Of a DNA stretch of 64,000 nucleotides, positions 1 through 7,070 are shown piece by piece. Position numbers and translations under genes: made by a program. Each line of letters begins with the position of its first letter. Positions within the stretch are counted from its first letter, which is position 1. The notes beneath the pieces are model-generated. The model had not been told where the DNA came from. It did not search any database and saw only the letters and a list, made by a program, of their open reading frames with translations. The stretch comes from Oscillospiraceae bacterium MB24-C1 (GTDB lineage Bacteria; Bacillota; Clostridia; Oscillospirales; Ruminococcaceae), in assembly GCA_030913685.1 (NCBI GenBank), contig CP133187.1, forward strand, positions 744,001 through 808,000. The letters are read 5' to 3'.

Positions 1-24
1 GGTATAATCGCCAATGTATATTGA

Positions 25-90
25 CCTAAGGGGGTACGGACAAAATCCTGGGCCAAAATGTAGTCACAGGAGGTTGTCCGCCCCCCTAGG
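25..90. repeat. Long imperfect palindrome / structured element
   Basis: The segment folds back on itself. CCTAAGGGGG at 25-34 faces CCCCCCTAGG at 81-90, CGGACAA at 37-43 faces TTGTCCG at 74-80, and TCCTG at 46-50 faces CAGGA at 67-71, leaving a loop of about 16 bases. No ORF covers it. It could be the end of an insertion sequence, a structured RNA or a strong terminator; the sequence alone does not decide. It lies directly left of the first GC-rich inverted repeat. Confidence 0.6.
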
Positions 91-94
91 GGTG

Positions 95-166
95 CGCCCT
101 AATGCTGCCCGCTTATTATCCTTGCTGAATAAGGGAATGGCGCTACGGGCGGCATGGGCGGCATTT
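95..166 (-). repeat. Structured GC-rich repeat, copy A (inverted relative to copy B)
   Basis: This copy matches the reverse complement of 579-656. The core at 139-166 is identical over about 28 bases. Each copy is itself a hairpin: the two arms, rich in GCCGCCC/GGGCGGC, pair with each other, and the loop holds a smaller CCTTR-TTCAG-CAAGG hairpin. This resembles REP-type or MITE-type repeats, or a repeated small RNA. Copy number elsewhere in the genome is unknown. Confidence 0.7.
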
Positions 167-578
167 CATTAAAAATATTTTAACTATTTTTCGGATGCAG
201 ATATATTTGAATATGGGTATGATCACGTAATAATGCCTTATATAAATAACAGCTATCTTATAATGCTCCAATATAATTATCTGAGATTTAAAATATTCAA
301 ACAGACTAATTATCTTATCAATCCGGTATTCAGGCAATCACTTAAAATATCGCATTGAGAGTATATAGCACTATAAAATATAAACCCGCATTATAACGCC
401 ATTATTATGATATTTTAATCTATATCAGAAACTATTTATAAATAATAGAAAAACGACCCTCAAGAAAGACTTGAGGATCGTTCTGGTGCCGCTGAAGCGT
501 GATTAGTGGCCTACTCAACCATACTTTAAATGCTGATATGAGTTAGTATACAGGGTTGTATTATAGATAGTTTTGTAA
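167..578. other. AT-rich spacer between inverted repeats, no credible gene
   Basis: About 410 bases of AT-rich DNA lie between the two inverted repeats. A 64-codon leftward frame crosses it but has low-complexity Ile/Tyr/Lys content, no ribosome binding site and runs into copy A, so I do not call it. At 452-482 there is a perfect-looking hairpin (GACCCTCAAG facing CTTGAGGATC, small purine loop) that could terminate transcription. Nothing else is recognisable. Confidence 0.5.
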
Positions 579-656
579 AAATGCCGCCCATGCCGCCCGT
601 AGCGCCCATTGCCTTGTTCAGCAAGGATATAAAGACGGGCAGCATTTGGGCGGCAA
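579..656 (+). repeat. Structured GC-rich repeat, copy B
   Basis: This is the inverted partner of 95-166. ATGCCGCCCATGCCGCCCG at 581-599 pairs with the CGGGCAGCATTTGGGCGGCAA arm at its other end, and the inner CCTTG-TTCAG-CAAGG hairpin lies at 612-626. Differences from copy A are partly compensatory or in the loop, so the fold appears kept. The facing orientation of the two copies gives the 95-656 block the outline of a composite or MITE-like unit. Confidence 0.7.
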
Positions 657-691
657 TCTAAACTGTTCAGGTAATATCAATAATGGGAAAT

Positions 692-2167
692 TCAATTAGT
701 GTTATTATTTCTAGTTGGTGATGCAATATGCTCAAGTCGTAGAACCTCATTGCCATTTTCACTTATCCAAACATAGGGGGAGGCACTACTGGGAACACAA
801 TGGAGCAGTTGTCTCCACGCTGATGATGGAACCAGTTGACTATTACCAAAGCGAACCCTAATCTTGCCACCGACCCGATTGAAAAGGTTGATTCCACCAT
901 GAAAGATTGATGTATCTTTTGTCTCATCAATAGAGCCTTCCTTAGCAAGCAATCCAAAGTTCCCTAAACACCAATCAAAATGATTGTCACGATATGAATT
1001 AAAAATTGAGCACACCTTTGCTGTTTCTAAAAATACAGCCCCATCCTCATATCCCCAAGGGTACCAGACATATGCGGAAAGTGGCATTTTACCTGTAGGA
1101 AGCTTTTGAAACACAATTTTTGAGAGTTGTGTTTTATCAAGCCCTAATGCCATTTGCCATGTTTTTCTTTGGTATATAAAATCGCGTTTATATCTGGATT
1201 AAGCGCAGGTATTCTTATATCTCCTGTTTCGATATACTCGTCGTCAACATATTTTTCAGTGGCAGAAAATCTTGAGATGAACCTCCTAATTTTATTTGCA
1301 TTTTGTGATTCTCTATCATGCTCTTCAGTTAAAGAAAGAAAGTTTTCAAAAATGCTTGAGTCATCGGGGCTCCCTGAGTCTGGAAGATCATAGTTAGGAG
1401 ATTCTGCACTACAGTAGACTAAATTTGGATCATTGAATCTATAGTCTACAGGAATATTGAAGTTTCCTGTAATCCACAACTCTTGCGTAGCAAGTTCTTT
1501 CTCAAACAGCATCTTCATCTTATCGGGTTTTCTACTATATTGTAGTTTGAGCAGCAATTGCATATTGCGTATAGATGTTTGAAATAACTGTCCGCTTCGG
1601 GCTGATAAGCAGTTTCAATTTCCTTGGATTCATGATCTATGATAGTCATCCATTGTGGGGTGAGCATTTGTTTGAAAAAGGCATCTGAGTTTGACTCGGA
1701 TTTTAGAGATTGATGCGAAACTCATTATTCCAAGAGTGCAATTCCCAGAAATTATCAAGACCGCTACGTACGGCTGCTTTCGTGATGTTATTACGAATGT
1801 CATAAGCATAGTGATTGTTGGATATTTCTGCGATTTTAGATTGCCGGTAAAGTCGAGACCCTATTTCACGCCATTGCGAAGGATCATTTATTGATATACT
1901 TTCGAAACATTCCGATAGACCCTGCATGGCGTATTCTTTATCGCCGATATAACCAACAACATCCCATTTGATTTTAGCTGTAAATTTTTGCATCATTTCC
2001 GGTTCCACAAGCTCCCCATATCGCCGGAATGTGTTATGCATTTCAGCTTTATTTTCCACTAAACTTATTGTGCTACAATTATCACCGTACAAAGCAAGGA
2101 TGTACTCTTCATTATATAGAACACTGTAAAATATTACAAGTTTCCAACTCTTAAAACCCTACCAAAA
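692..2167 (-). pseudogene. Remnant of a large protein of unknown family, at least three frame disruptions
   Basis: Leftward coding signal runs from about 2167 to 692 but changes frame near 1703, near 1555 and at 1144-1153. The pieces are: an N-terminal stretch open from 2167 (LVIFYSVLYNEEYILALYGD) through a TTG at 2092 to 1703; a middle stretch at about 1705-1560 (DAFFKQMLTPQWMTIIDHES); 1563-1144; and 1153-692. Joined, they would give nearly 490 residues with no obvious start. I do not recognise a family; a phage-defence or other large accessory protein is possible but is only a guess. The last junction (ATGGCATTAG) could instead be two overlapping genes. The reading frames look like real protein, so recent decay is likely. 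Confidence 0.6.
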
Positions 2168-2226
2168 TACGGCTATAATTTACACTTGAAATTATAAAAG
2201 GTTACGCTTATGAACGCCGCGGGGAT

Positions 2227-2313
2227 TGCTGTATCTCTACCGCAAGTGTGATTTACAACGCATTAGAATGCCCACTTGATGAATTCTATACCAAAGAAAA
2301 AACCGGGGAGTGA
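2227..2313 (+). pseudogene. C-terminal remnant of an XRE-family repressor
   Basis: The rightward frame ending at the TGA of 2311-2313 reads SVIYNALECPLDEFYTKEKT at its end. This matches the usual last helix of short XRE/Cro-type HTH regulators, where a motif like IYxALxCxLDEFY follows the HTH. The helix-turn-helix itself and a start codon are absent upstream, so only the tail remains. A strong hairpin with a T-run follows at once, as expected for the old gene's terminator. Such a regulator would fit the neighbouring phage-like genes. Confidence 0.45.
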
Positions 2314-2326
2314 TCCTCGGTTTTTT
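2296..2326 (+). terminator. Rho-independent terminator
   Basis: AAAACCGGGGA and TCCTCGGTTTTTT form a stem with a short loop and a T-run on the + strand, just after the XRE remnant. Confidence 0.6.
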
Positions 2327-2328
2327 GT

Positions 2329-2361
2329 AAGAGCACCCCCGAATCGTCGAGGGTGCTCTTT
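2329..2361 (-). terminator. Terminator of the small gene at 2373-2558
   Basis: AAGAGCACCC and GGGTGCTCTT form a perfect 10-base stem around a GC-rich loop, 12 bases past the stop codon of the leftward 61-residue gene. Confidence 0.65.
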
Positions 2362-2372
2362 GGTTAACTATA

Positions 2373-2558
2373 CTAATGGATATTATCGATATATTGCTGC
2401 ATCTGTGCTGCCTGGTGTGCTTCGGACTCCGCATACTGCTTAAAAAAGCTCTGAATGTTTTTATCATTTGACTTTTCAGAATACATCATAAAGTCCCGCA
2501 CGCGCTCTTGTGTATCAACCAACGTCTTTTTTAGATAATCCTGCGTGTTGAGTTCCAT
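2373..2558 (-). CDS. Small hypothetical protein (61 aa)
   Basis: A 61-residue soluble, helical and acidic protein with start ATG at 2558 and a GGGGGC-type ribosome binding site in front. It is rich in Gln, Glu and Lys with heptad-like spacing (TQERVRDFMMYSEKSNDKN, then YAESEAHQAAQMQQYI), suggesting a helical bundle or hairpin. Short proteins of this style occur in spore-forming Clostridia, but I cannot name a family. It is a single gene with its own terminator, lies in the accessory region and is intact, unlike several neighbours. Confidence 0.6.
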   Translation of the reverse strand: MELNTQDYLKKTLVDTQERVRDFMMYSEKSNDKNIQSFFKQYAESEAHQAAQMQQYIDNIH

Positions 2559-2685
2559 GCCAAGGCCCCCTTTTGTTTGATAATAATAGTTTTACCGACG
2601 AGAGGACTTGTATGCTTGCGCATGATTAAATTCAGGTTAGTTCTGCAAATTTTTACAAATACAGAATACCACAGATTTGAGTGAA

Positions 2686-3108
2686 TTAAAGTGCTGTGTT
2701 TTTGATGCCCATTGCAATCAAGGCCGCACCATGCAAAGTTATCGTCCACCGACGATCATAGTTCATCATTTCAGCAACATCGTCCCACGACAGTGAATCT
2801 ATGTATCTGTACTCAAGCAGGTTCCGAAGCCACCCGTCCTCCACCGTATCAATTGCCGCCTGAATGCTGCGCCGCATCTCGGTGGCATCCGTCAGCCGGT
2901 CGTACAGCAAGGCCTTAATCTAGGCAATATTATCAACCGCGACCTGTACTTTGTCGCCATCAGTTCCATGCGCTGGTGCCAGGCTATAACTGGCCGTTAC
3001 TTTCTCAGCTCGTGATTCCCAGCGGGAAATTTCCTCTTCGAGGCGCTTTATCTCTCGTTCATTATCTCCGTAGCGACGCAGGAAAGCTTTCTTTTCAATG
3101 TTGGTCAA
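2686..3108 (-). pseudogene. Phage DUF1492-type regulator with an in-frame stop
   Basis: One continuous frame from a TTG start at 3108 (AAGGAGG site 6 bases upstream) to 2686 is interrupted only by a TAG at 2917-2919. The first 62 residues (FLRRYGDNEREIKRLEEE, then SYSLAPAHGTDGDKVQ) and the last 74 (YDRLTDATEM, LLEYRYIDSLSWDDVAEMM) together match the layout of DUF1492 proteins: a coiled N-terminus and a sigma-70 region-4-like HTH. These are small phage or integrative-element proteins thought to act in late transcription. A single C-to-T change (CAG to TAG) explains the break. The HTH end is also slightly unusual (MNYDRRWTITLHGAALIAMG). Suppressed reading is unlikely here. Confidence 0.7.
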
Positions 3109-3218
3109 ACAGATTCCTCCTTCTGTGTCCTATATTTCACACATATACTCCTATCGCCATAATCTGTACTGTGTCCACTTTTCTTTGCTTTTTAAATAAG
3201 CTAAAAGGAGTGATCATT

Positions 3219-3311
3219 ATGTACTTGTGGCCTTTGCTCTTGTTAGGCCTCTTCGGCTGCTCTAACGGATGCGGATGCGGTTGTAGATGCTGCAATCGAT
3301 ACTGGTATTAA
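3219..3311 (+). CDS. Cysteine-rich 30-residue peptide
   Basis: Thirty codons, ATG at 3219, with AAAAGGAG eight bases upstream and a terminator right after the stop. The first third is hydrophobic (YLWPLLLLGLFG). The rest carries six Cys in GCSNGCGCGCRCC and ends NRYWY. Similar tiny membrane-anchored Gly/Cys peptides are seen in Clostridia, but their function is not established. Possible roles are a membrane-tethered metal-binding or spore/stress peptide, which is inference. The ribosome binding site, compact size and terminator argue that it is expressed. It lies divergent from the DUF1492 remnant. Confidence 0.6.
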   Translation: MYLWPLLLLGLFGCSNGCGCGCRCCNRYWY

Positions 3312-3323
3312 ATATAGCCTCTT

Positions 3324-3354
3324 GGGCTTGCTGTAAAAGCAGGCCCTTTTGTTT
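3324..3354 (+). terminator. Terminator of the Cys-rich peptide gene
   Basis: GGGCTTGCT and AGCAGGCCC form a 9-base stem (one G-U pair), followed by TTTTGTTT. Confidence 0.7.
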
Positions 3355-3496
3355 ATGAGATAAACGTTCATTTATCAAAAATTAAATTTAAAAAATGTTG
3401 ATAATTTTATGAAAAAACGGTAGAATTAACCAAAGGATTTTTGGTAAAAAATGAAATGAGGTTTTGCAATAGTTGAATTTGACTGGAGGAAACAAT

Positions 3497-4579
3497 ATGA
3501 AAAAAATTTTTAGTGTAATACTAAGCGTAGCATTGCTGTTTAGTTTGGTCATCATTTCCAACGCAAAGCCATCAGGCCCTCCGCTTATTACAAAAGGTTT
3601 TTCAACCGAGGGAATTATAGGGGCAATAGCATTTGAAGATAGCGAATACGCCCAGACGGTGGTTTTCGTGGATCAAGAAAAGAGCGTCGCTATGCCTACA
3701 GCAATTTGTCCCGCTGAATATGGCTCGGAAGTGATGGTGGTTCTTGCTACTGAAGGAGAAAGTGGCATCGAAGGCTTTAACCTTGACATGATACGAAATA
3801 TTAAGGTAAAGGCTAATTGGGAAGAGGGCGGTGACCTTGTGGAATCTGTTTGGGTTACCCTTATAGGTGTTGACAGAGACGGTAACAGACTATATGACCC
3901 CGTCATAAAGATTAAACTAAAAGACAGCGAAAGCACCAGTGAAGCAGACGTTATCGGAACTATTACCCTTAACAAAAGAACGGGTGAAGCGGCATACCAC
4001 ATAAAAGATGCCGAGGTACCGGTGCAGTTTTCGGTAGACTATTTCCAAAGCTACCGCAACAGCCGCATGGTTACACAGGATCTGATCATTAAAGAAGATA
4101 CACAATTTCTCTCTCCCGGCGACCCTTATCTGCTTAAGTTTGACTACGACGACAAAGTAGAATTCAGCTTTGGTTCCGATCCGAACGAAGGCACCTTCAC
4201 GGTGGATGTTTCTGGCCAGGGCAAGCTGCTGCTGCTGTATGATACCACGCCCAATTCGGCTGTTGAGGCCGCCAACCCCACTGCCAACATGGTTTTTATT
4301 GGCTTTAACAATACCGCTTTCAACCGCACAGGAGAATTTTTCTACGAGACTGAAACCGGCAAATATATTTACGAACTTGTTGACGGTATGCCGGTAGAAA
4401 TTCTGGGTGCTGTGTATGATGAGTCTTACGAAGGCTTCCGTTTCCGTACCCGCACATTGGGCCGTTATGTCATCTCGGATATTCCGTTAGTTTCTCCTGA
4501 CCCAGAGGTGGCCAAGGCAGCGACACTTTCGGGCACCGAGCTATATAACCCCGTGGCGCGTGTATTCTCACGCCGATAA
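3497..4579 (+). CDS. Secreted protein of unknown function (360 aa)
   Basis: Start chosen at ATG 3497, preceded by GGAGGAAACAAT. Residues 1-25 form a signal peptide (MKK, then VILSVALLFSLVIISNA, cleavage likely after NA). The mature protein is about 335 residues, acidic, and alternates Val/Thr/Phe with Gly/Asp, as in beta-sandwich exported proteins. No catalytic motif, sortase signal, lipobox or repeat is visible, and the C-terminus ends VARVFSRR. An AT-rich region upstream and a terminator at 4643-4702 make it a single-gene unit. I do not recognise the family; an extracellular matrix or adhesion role is only a possibility. Confidence 0.75.
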   Translation: MKKIFSVILSVALLFSLVIISNAKPSGPPLITKGFSTEGIIGAIAFEDSEYAQTVVFVDQEKSVAMPTAICPAEYGSEVMVVLATEGESGIEGFNLDMIRNIKVKANWEEGGDLVESVWVTLIGVDRDGNRLYDPVIKIKLKDSESTSEADVIGTITLNKRTGEAAYHIKDAEVPVQFSVDYFQSYRNSRMVTQDLIIKEDTQFLSPGDPYLLKFDYDDKVEFSFGSDPNEGTFTVDVSGQGKLLLLYDTTPNSAVEAANPTANMVFIGFNNTAFNRTGEFFYETETGKYIYELVDGMPVEILGAVYDESYEGFRFRTRTLGRYVISDIPLVSPDPEVAKAATLSGTELYNPVARVFSRR

Positions 4580-4642
4580 TTGATATTTCGGATTAAGCCT
4601 GCACATAGGCTTTACCATATTTATATCCGGCGCCATTAACCT

Positions 4643-4702
4643 AAAACGCTATCCGGAATGGCATTTCTTAAAAGGACTGCCATGTTATGGATGGCGTTTT
4701 TT
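4643..4702 (+). terminator. Terminator of the secreted protein gene
   Basis: AAAACGCTATCC at 4643-4654 pairs with GGATGGCGTTTTTT at 4689-4702, and an inner GGCA/TGCC pair extends the stem. The T-run is at the end. Confidence 0.6.
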
Positions 4703-4725
4703 AGTTCTGTGCGCCTGATAAACTG

Positions 4726-4930
4726 TTATTTAGCGGCGTTTTGAACCCCCAGCGCCACAAGATTATCCGTGTCTTGCAAATCGCAGGCGCACCGCCCGGC
4801 ATCGGGGTGCCCCCGCCAGTGACCACATGCCTTACAACTTTTCTCCTACGGCAAAGCCTGCATCAGCCTCTGCTAACACTGTGGTTTCTTCCGAGAGGCG
4901 TAGTATTTCGGTTAGCTTGTCAGCGTTCAT
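4726..4930 (-). pseudogene. Small zinc-ribbon-like gene split by a frameshift
   Basis: ATG at 4930 with GGAGGTGCAAA in front opens a frame reading MNADKLTEILRLSEE and stopping at 4832 after 32 residues. One frame over, the sequence continues as SCKACGHWRGHPDAGRCACD and ends at 4726. Joined near 4840, the product is about 68 residues: a helix, then CxxC and CxC cysteines with His that could bind zinc. Short proteins of this kind occur in phages and integrative elements. The frameshift lies in the AAAAGTTGTAAG stretch. If it is real, the gene is broken; if it is a sequence error, this is an intact small gene. Confidence 0.5.
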
Positions 4931-5032
4931 TTTGCACCTCCAATGCAGGTTCGGCGGCTTCGCGGGTGAGAAATAAGCTTTTCCCGAACTCGCTTATTGG
5001 GCATGAGCCCGACACGCCAGATCTAGCATATT

Positions 5033-5458
5033 CTACTTGCCATCCTTCCATATATCTTCATCTTCATAGTCTTCGCCCATCATTGCGCCATTTCGAAATC
5101 CTATTACTGCATTCATAGTTGGGCGTTTAAAATCTATGTCGTATATGAAATCGCCAATCTTACACGGCAGCACCACGCACCGCCCGTCGCGCTCGGCCTC
5201 GCATAACTCGGTGAGGCGTGGGTTTTCAATGTCCTCTGTGGCCTCTATCCGCGCATTTCCGTCCTGTTCCTGCTGTTCCAACCATTCATTAGCGGAGGAT
5301 TCAGCCAAATCGCAAAACGCCTCTGCATAGGCTTCTTCGGCTGCCCGTTTCGCAGATGCGGTTGTTGGAAACGCGACGAGGCGGCGGCTTTTCTCTGCCT
5401 CACAGATAAAAGCAAGGCGTTCAAGCGGTATGCCCTTGATTATGTCGTGTATGGTCAT
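5033..5458 (-). CDS. Phage-like hypothetical protein (141 aa)
   Basis: A 141-residue acidic protein starting at ATG 5458, with GAAAGGACGTG upstream. It holds two related stretches: LERLAFICEAEKSRRLVAFP near the N-terminus and LTELCEAERDGRCVVLPCKI near residue 85. The second type (LCEAERDGRCVVLPCKIGD) is common in small phage or conjugative-element proteins of Clostridia, whose function is unknown. It is the intact member of a leftward series of element genes here. The tail (GEDYEDEDIWKDGK) is strongly acidic. Confidence 0.6.
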   Translation of the reverse strand: MTIHDIIKGIPLERLAFICEAEKSRRLVAFPTTASAKRAAEEAYAEAFCDLAESSANEWLEQQEQDGNARIEATEDIENPRLTELCEAERDGRCVVLPCKIGDFIYDIDFKRPTMNAVIGFRNGAMMGEDYEDEDIWKDGK

Positions 5459-5531
5459 GCTGTCACGTCCTTTCTGTTGTTTGTTGCGTCAGCAGAATAT
5501 TAGCCAACTGTTTTATGCTAAAATATTTGTC

Positions 5532-5560
5532 TTGACAATACTGGACAACCCGGGTATACT
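5532..5560 (+). promoter_or_regulatory. Sigma-A promoter of the cold-shock gene
   Basis: A consensus TTGACA at 5532-5537, a 17-base spacer and TATACT at 5555-5560. The implied start near 5567 gives a leader of about 110 bases before the csp ATG. Confidence 0.8.
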
Positions 5561-5591
5561 TAACGAGTGTTCTAAATGTACGAATTGATCG

Positions 5592-5636
5592 CCGCGGGTT
5601 GTAAGTCAATTTTCGTTTGACTTATTTCACCCGTGG
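5592..5636 (+). promoter_or_regulatory. 5' leader hairpin of the cold-shock mRNA
   Basis: CCGCGGGT at 5592-5599 pairs with ACCCGTGG at 5629-5636, and TAAGTCAA at 5602-5609 pairs with TTGACTTA, enclosing a TTTTCG-type loop. Long structured leaders on csp mRNAs act as temperature-dependent RNA switches in known cases such as Escherichia coli cspA; a similar role here is inferred. Confidence 0.5.
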
Positions 5637-5679
5637 TTTTTATTTTTGTTGTAGGATAACTTTTTTCAGGAGGTACTTT

Positions 5680-5892
5680 ATGAATAAAGGTACTGTCAAG
5701 TGGTTCAACGAGGGCAAAGGATTTGGGTTTATCGCCAACGACGAAGGCGGCGAGGATGTTTTTGTTCACTTCTCTGCCATTCAAAGCAACGGTTTTAAAT
5801 CGCTAGTCGAGGGGCAGAAGGTTTTCTTTGATACCGAACCCGACCCCAAGGATTCCCGCAAGCTGCGCGCCGTTAACGTTCGTGTAGCTTAA
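5680..5892 (+). CDS. Cold-shock protein, CspA/CspB family
   Basis: Seventy residues from ATG 5680 (AGGAGG six bases upstream); an upstream in-frame ATG at 5617 lies within the leader hairpin and lacks a site. The protein is a single OB-fold cold-shock domain with RNP1 (KGFGFIA, residues 16-22) and RNP2 (VFVHF). It binds single-stranded RNA and DNA and melts secondary structure at low temperature or during growth transitions. It is slightly long because of the [12 protein letters not shown] loop. It has a consensus promoter, a structured leader and its own terminator. It lies inside the accessory region, so it may be element-borne, although csp genes are normal chromosomal genes. Confidence 0.95.
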   Translation: MNKGTVKWFNEGKGFGFIANDEGGEDVFVHFSAIQSNGFKSLVEGQKVFFDTEPDPKDSRKLRAVNVRVA

Positions 5893-5942
5893 CCCTCGCT
5901 ACACAATCCGCTTCTTCACAGGAGCGGATTTGTGTGGGGTAT
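5893..5942 (+). terminator. Terminator of the csp gene
   Basis: ACACAATCCGCT and AGCGGATTTGTGT pair around a short loop, directly after the csp stop codon. Only a weak T-rich tail follows. Confidence 0.5.
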
Positions 5943-5973
5943 ATAATTATAAATTGAGGAAGGAGAATTAAGC

Positions 5974-6051
5974 GTGTTTCTAAATATTGGCGACATAGAT
6001 GTAGATGATTTGATCTACGAAGACGAAGTCCCTTATGTAAGTGAGAGATAG
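5974..6051 (+). CDS. Putative 25-residue acidic peptide
   Basis: GTG at 5974 is preceded by GAAGGAGAATTAAGC and followed by 25 codons, reading FLNIGDIDVDDLIYEDEVPY then VSER. A GC-rich hairpin with a T8 run follows 13 bases after the stop. The site, length and terminator suggest a real small gene. It is strongly acidic, with no membrane segment. The opening FLNIG loosely recalls the N-terminus of small RemB/DUF370 regulators, but too little remains to claim this. Confidence 0.4.
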   Translation: MFLNIGDIDVDDLIYEDEVPYVSER

Positions 6052-6063
6052 TCAAAAGGAAGA

Positions 6064-6098
6064 GACCCGGGGCAGTTGCTGGCCCTGGATTTTTTTTG
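6064..6098 (+). terminator. Rho-independent terminator
   Basis: CCCGGGGC and GGCCCTGG arms followed by a run of eight T. Confidence 0.6.
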
Positions 6099-6271
6099 CC
6101 TATTTTTCCCCTGCTTTTTTCATATTTGCGTCCTTTCTGTCGGCAATCCGTCGATAAACTGTTATTTGTCGTCACATTAGCAATTGCCGAACTTTTAAAC
6201 AGGGGTAGAATTCTCCAGCGACATTTGAGATAATAAAATAAAATGTTTATTTTAGACGAAGGAGAATTTTA

Positions 6272-6553
6272 GTGAAGAATATTAATTGGAAAATATTAAA
6301 TTTAGCATTTTGGATAGAGATTGTTTTATCTTATCTTTTACCATTTAAGATAATTGACAATTTTCAATATAAGGTTGGTTTTCCCATACCGTTTATTACT
6401 ATTTATGATACGGCAATTAGAGTAACCCCCTTGATGTCCATGCAACTAAATCCTCTATCTCTGTTGCTTAATGCAATGATTATTTATTTTATTATTTCGT
6501 TACCAATAAAAGCGTACTGCAGATTTAAATCCCAATCTAATCGCATAAAATGA
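6272..6553 (+). CDS. Small membrane protein of unknown function (93 aa)
   Basis: GTG start at 6272 with GAAGGAG nine bases upstream. Two hydrophobic segments are visible, at about residues 8-26 and 65-82, with basic ends (CRFKSQSNRIK), so a two-pass inner membrane protein is likely. The coding DNA is clearly more AT-rich than the housekeeping genes further right, as expected for transferred DNA. No family is recognised and no partner is obvious; the downstream gene encodes a PH-like domain. Confidence 0.5.
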   Translation: MKNINWKILNLAFWIEIVLSYLLPFKIIDNFQYKVGFPIPFITIYDTAIRVTPLMSMQLNPLSLLLNAMIIYFIISLPIKAYCRFKSQSNRIK

Positions 6554-6607
6554 ACATAACGCAATGCAGGTAAATTATGGTTTATCTGTCTTTATCACAA
6601 AAGTACT

Positions 6608-6931
6608 ATGTATCTCAGCCCAAACCGCATTGAGCCACTTGCGGAATTTATTGCACTCCCGGTAGGTCGGGCAGTCTCGCTTATTGCGTCTGTCTTTACC
6701 GACAAACGTATTATTGTAATAAACGTTCAGGGGATCACTGGCAAAAAGAAAGACTTCACATCGTTACCATATTCCAAAATCCAAAGCTTTTCAGTCGAGA
6801 CAGCCGGCGTGCTGGATTTGGACAGTGAGCTTGTCCTGTGGTTTTCCGGACTCGGCAAGGTGAAACTGGAATTTACATCCGACTGCAATGTCTCGGAAAT
6901 CTGCCGCATGATCAGCGAAAAAGTGCTTTAA
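6608..6931 (+). CDS. Bacterial PH-domain protein, N-terminally atypical
   Basis: The 107-residue product matches the second half of the bacterial PH domain (bPH_1/DUF1696-like): TDKRIIVINVQGITGKKKDF, then YSKIQSFSVETAG and DLDSELVLWFSG. The usual family length is about 120-125 residues; here the expected first strands are replaced by an unrelated stretch (YLSPNRIEPLAEFIALPVGR), and the ATG at 6608 has no good ribosome binding site. The gene may therefore be truncated or start differently. Family members are small soluble proteins of unclear function, often stress-linked. The domain call is firm; intactness is doubtful. Confidence 0.65.
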   Translation: MYLSPNRIEPLAEFIALPVGRAVSLIASVFTDKRIIVINVQGITGKKKDFTSLPYSKIQSFSVETAGVLDLDSELVLWFSGLGKVKLEFTSDCNVSEICRMISEKVL

Positions 6932-7070
6932 ACAAAAAATCCCGCCCGGTGCTACCAACGCCGAACGGAACGCAATATAAGCAGCCAACTATCACGAAAG
7001 CCGCTCTGCAAGGTGAATTATAACACCTTCGCAGGGCTTGCGTAAGCATACCTTCAGGAGGTTTATTTTT

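Noticed and set aside
143-337. 64-codon leftward frame between the inverted repeats
   Set aside because: No ribosome site, Ile/Tyr/Lys-rich low-complexity content, and it overlaps the structured repeat.
482-520. Possible tRNA 3' end remnant (TGGTGCCGC...) as a second attachment site
   Set aside because: No T-arm GGTTCRA motif, and the bases after TGGTGC differ from the tRNA-Leu 3' end.
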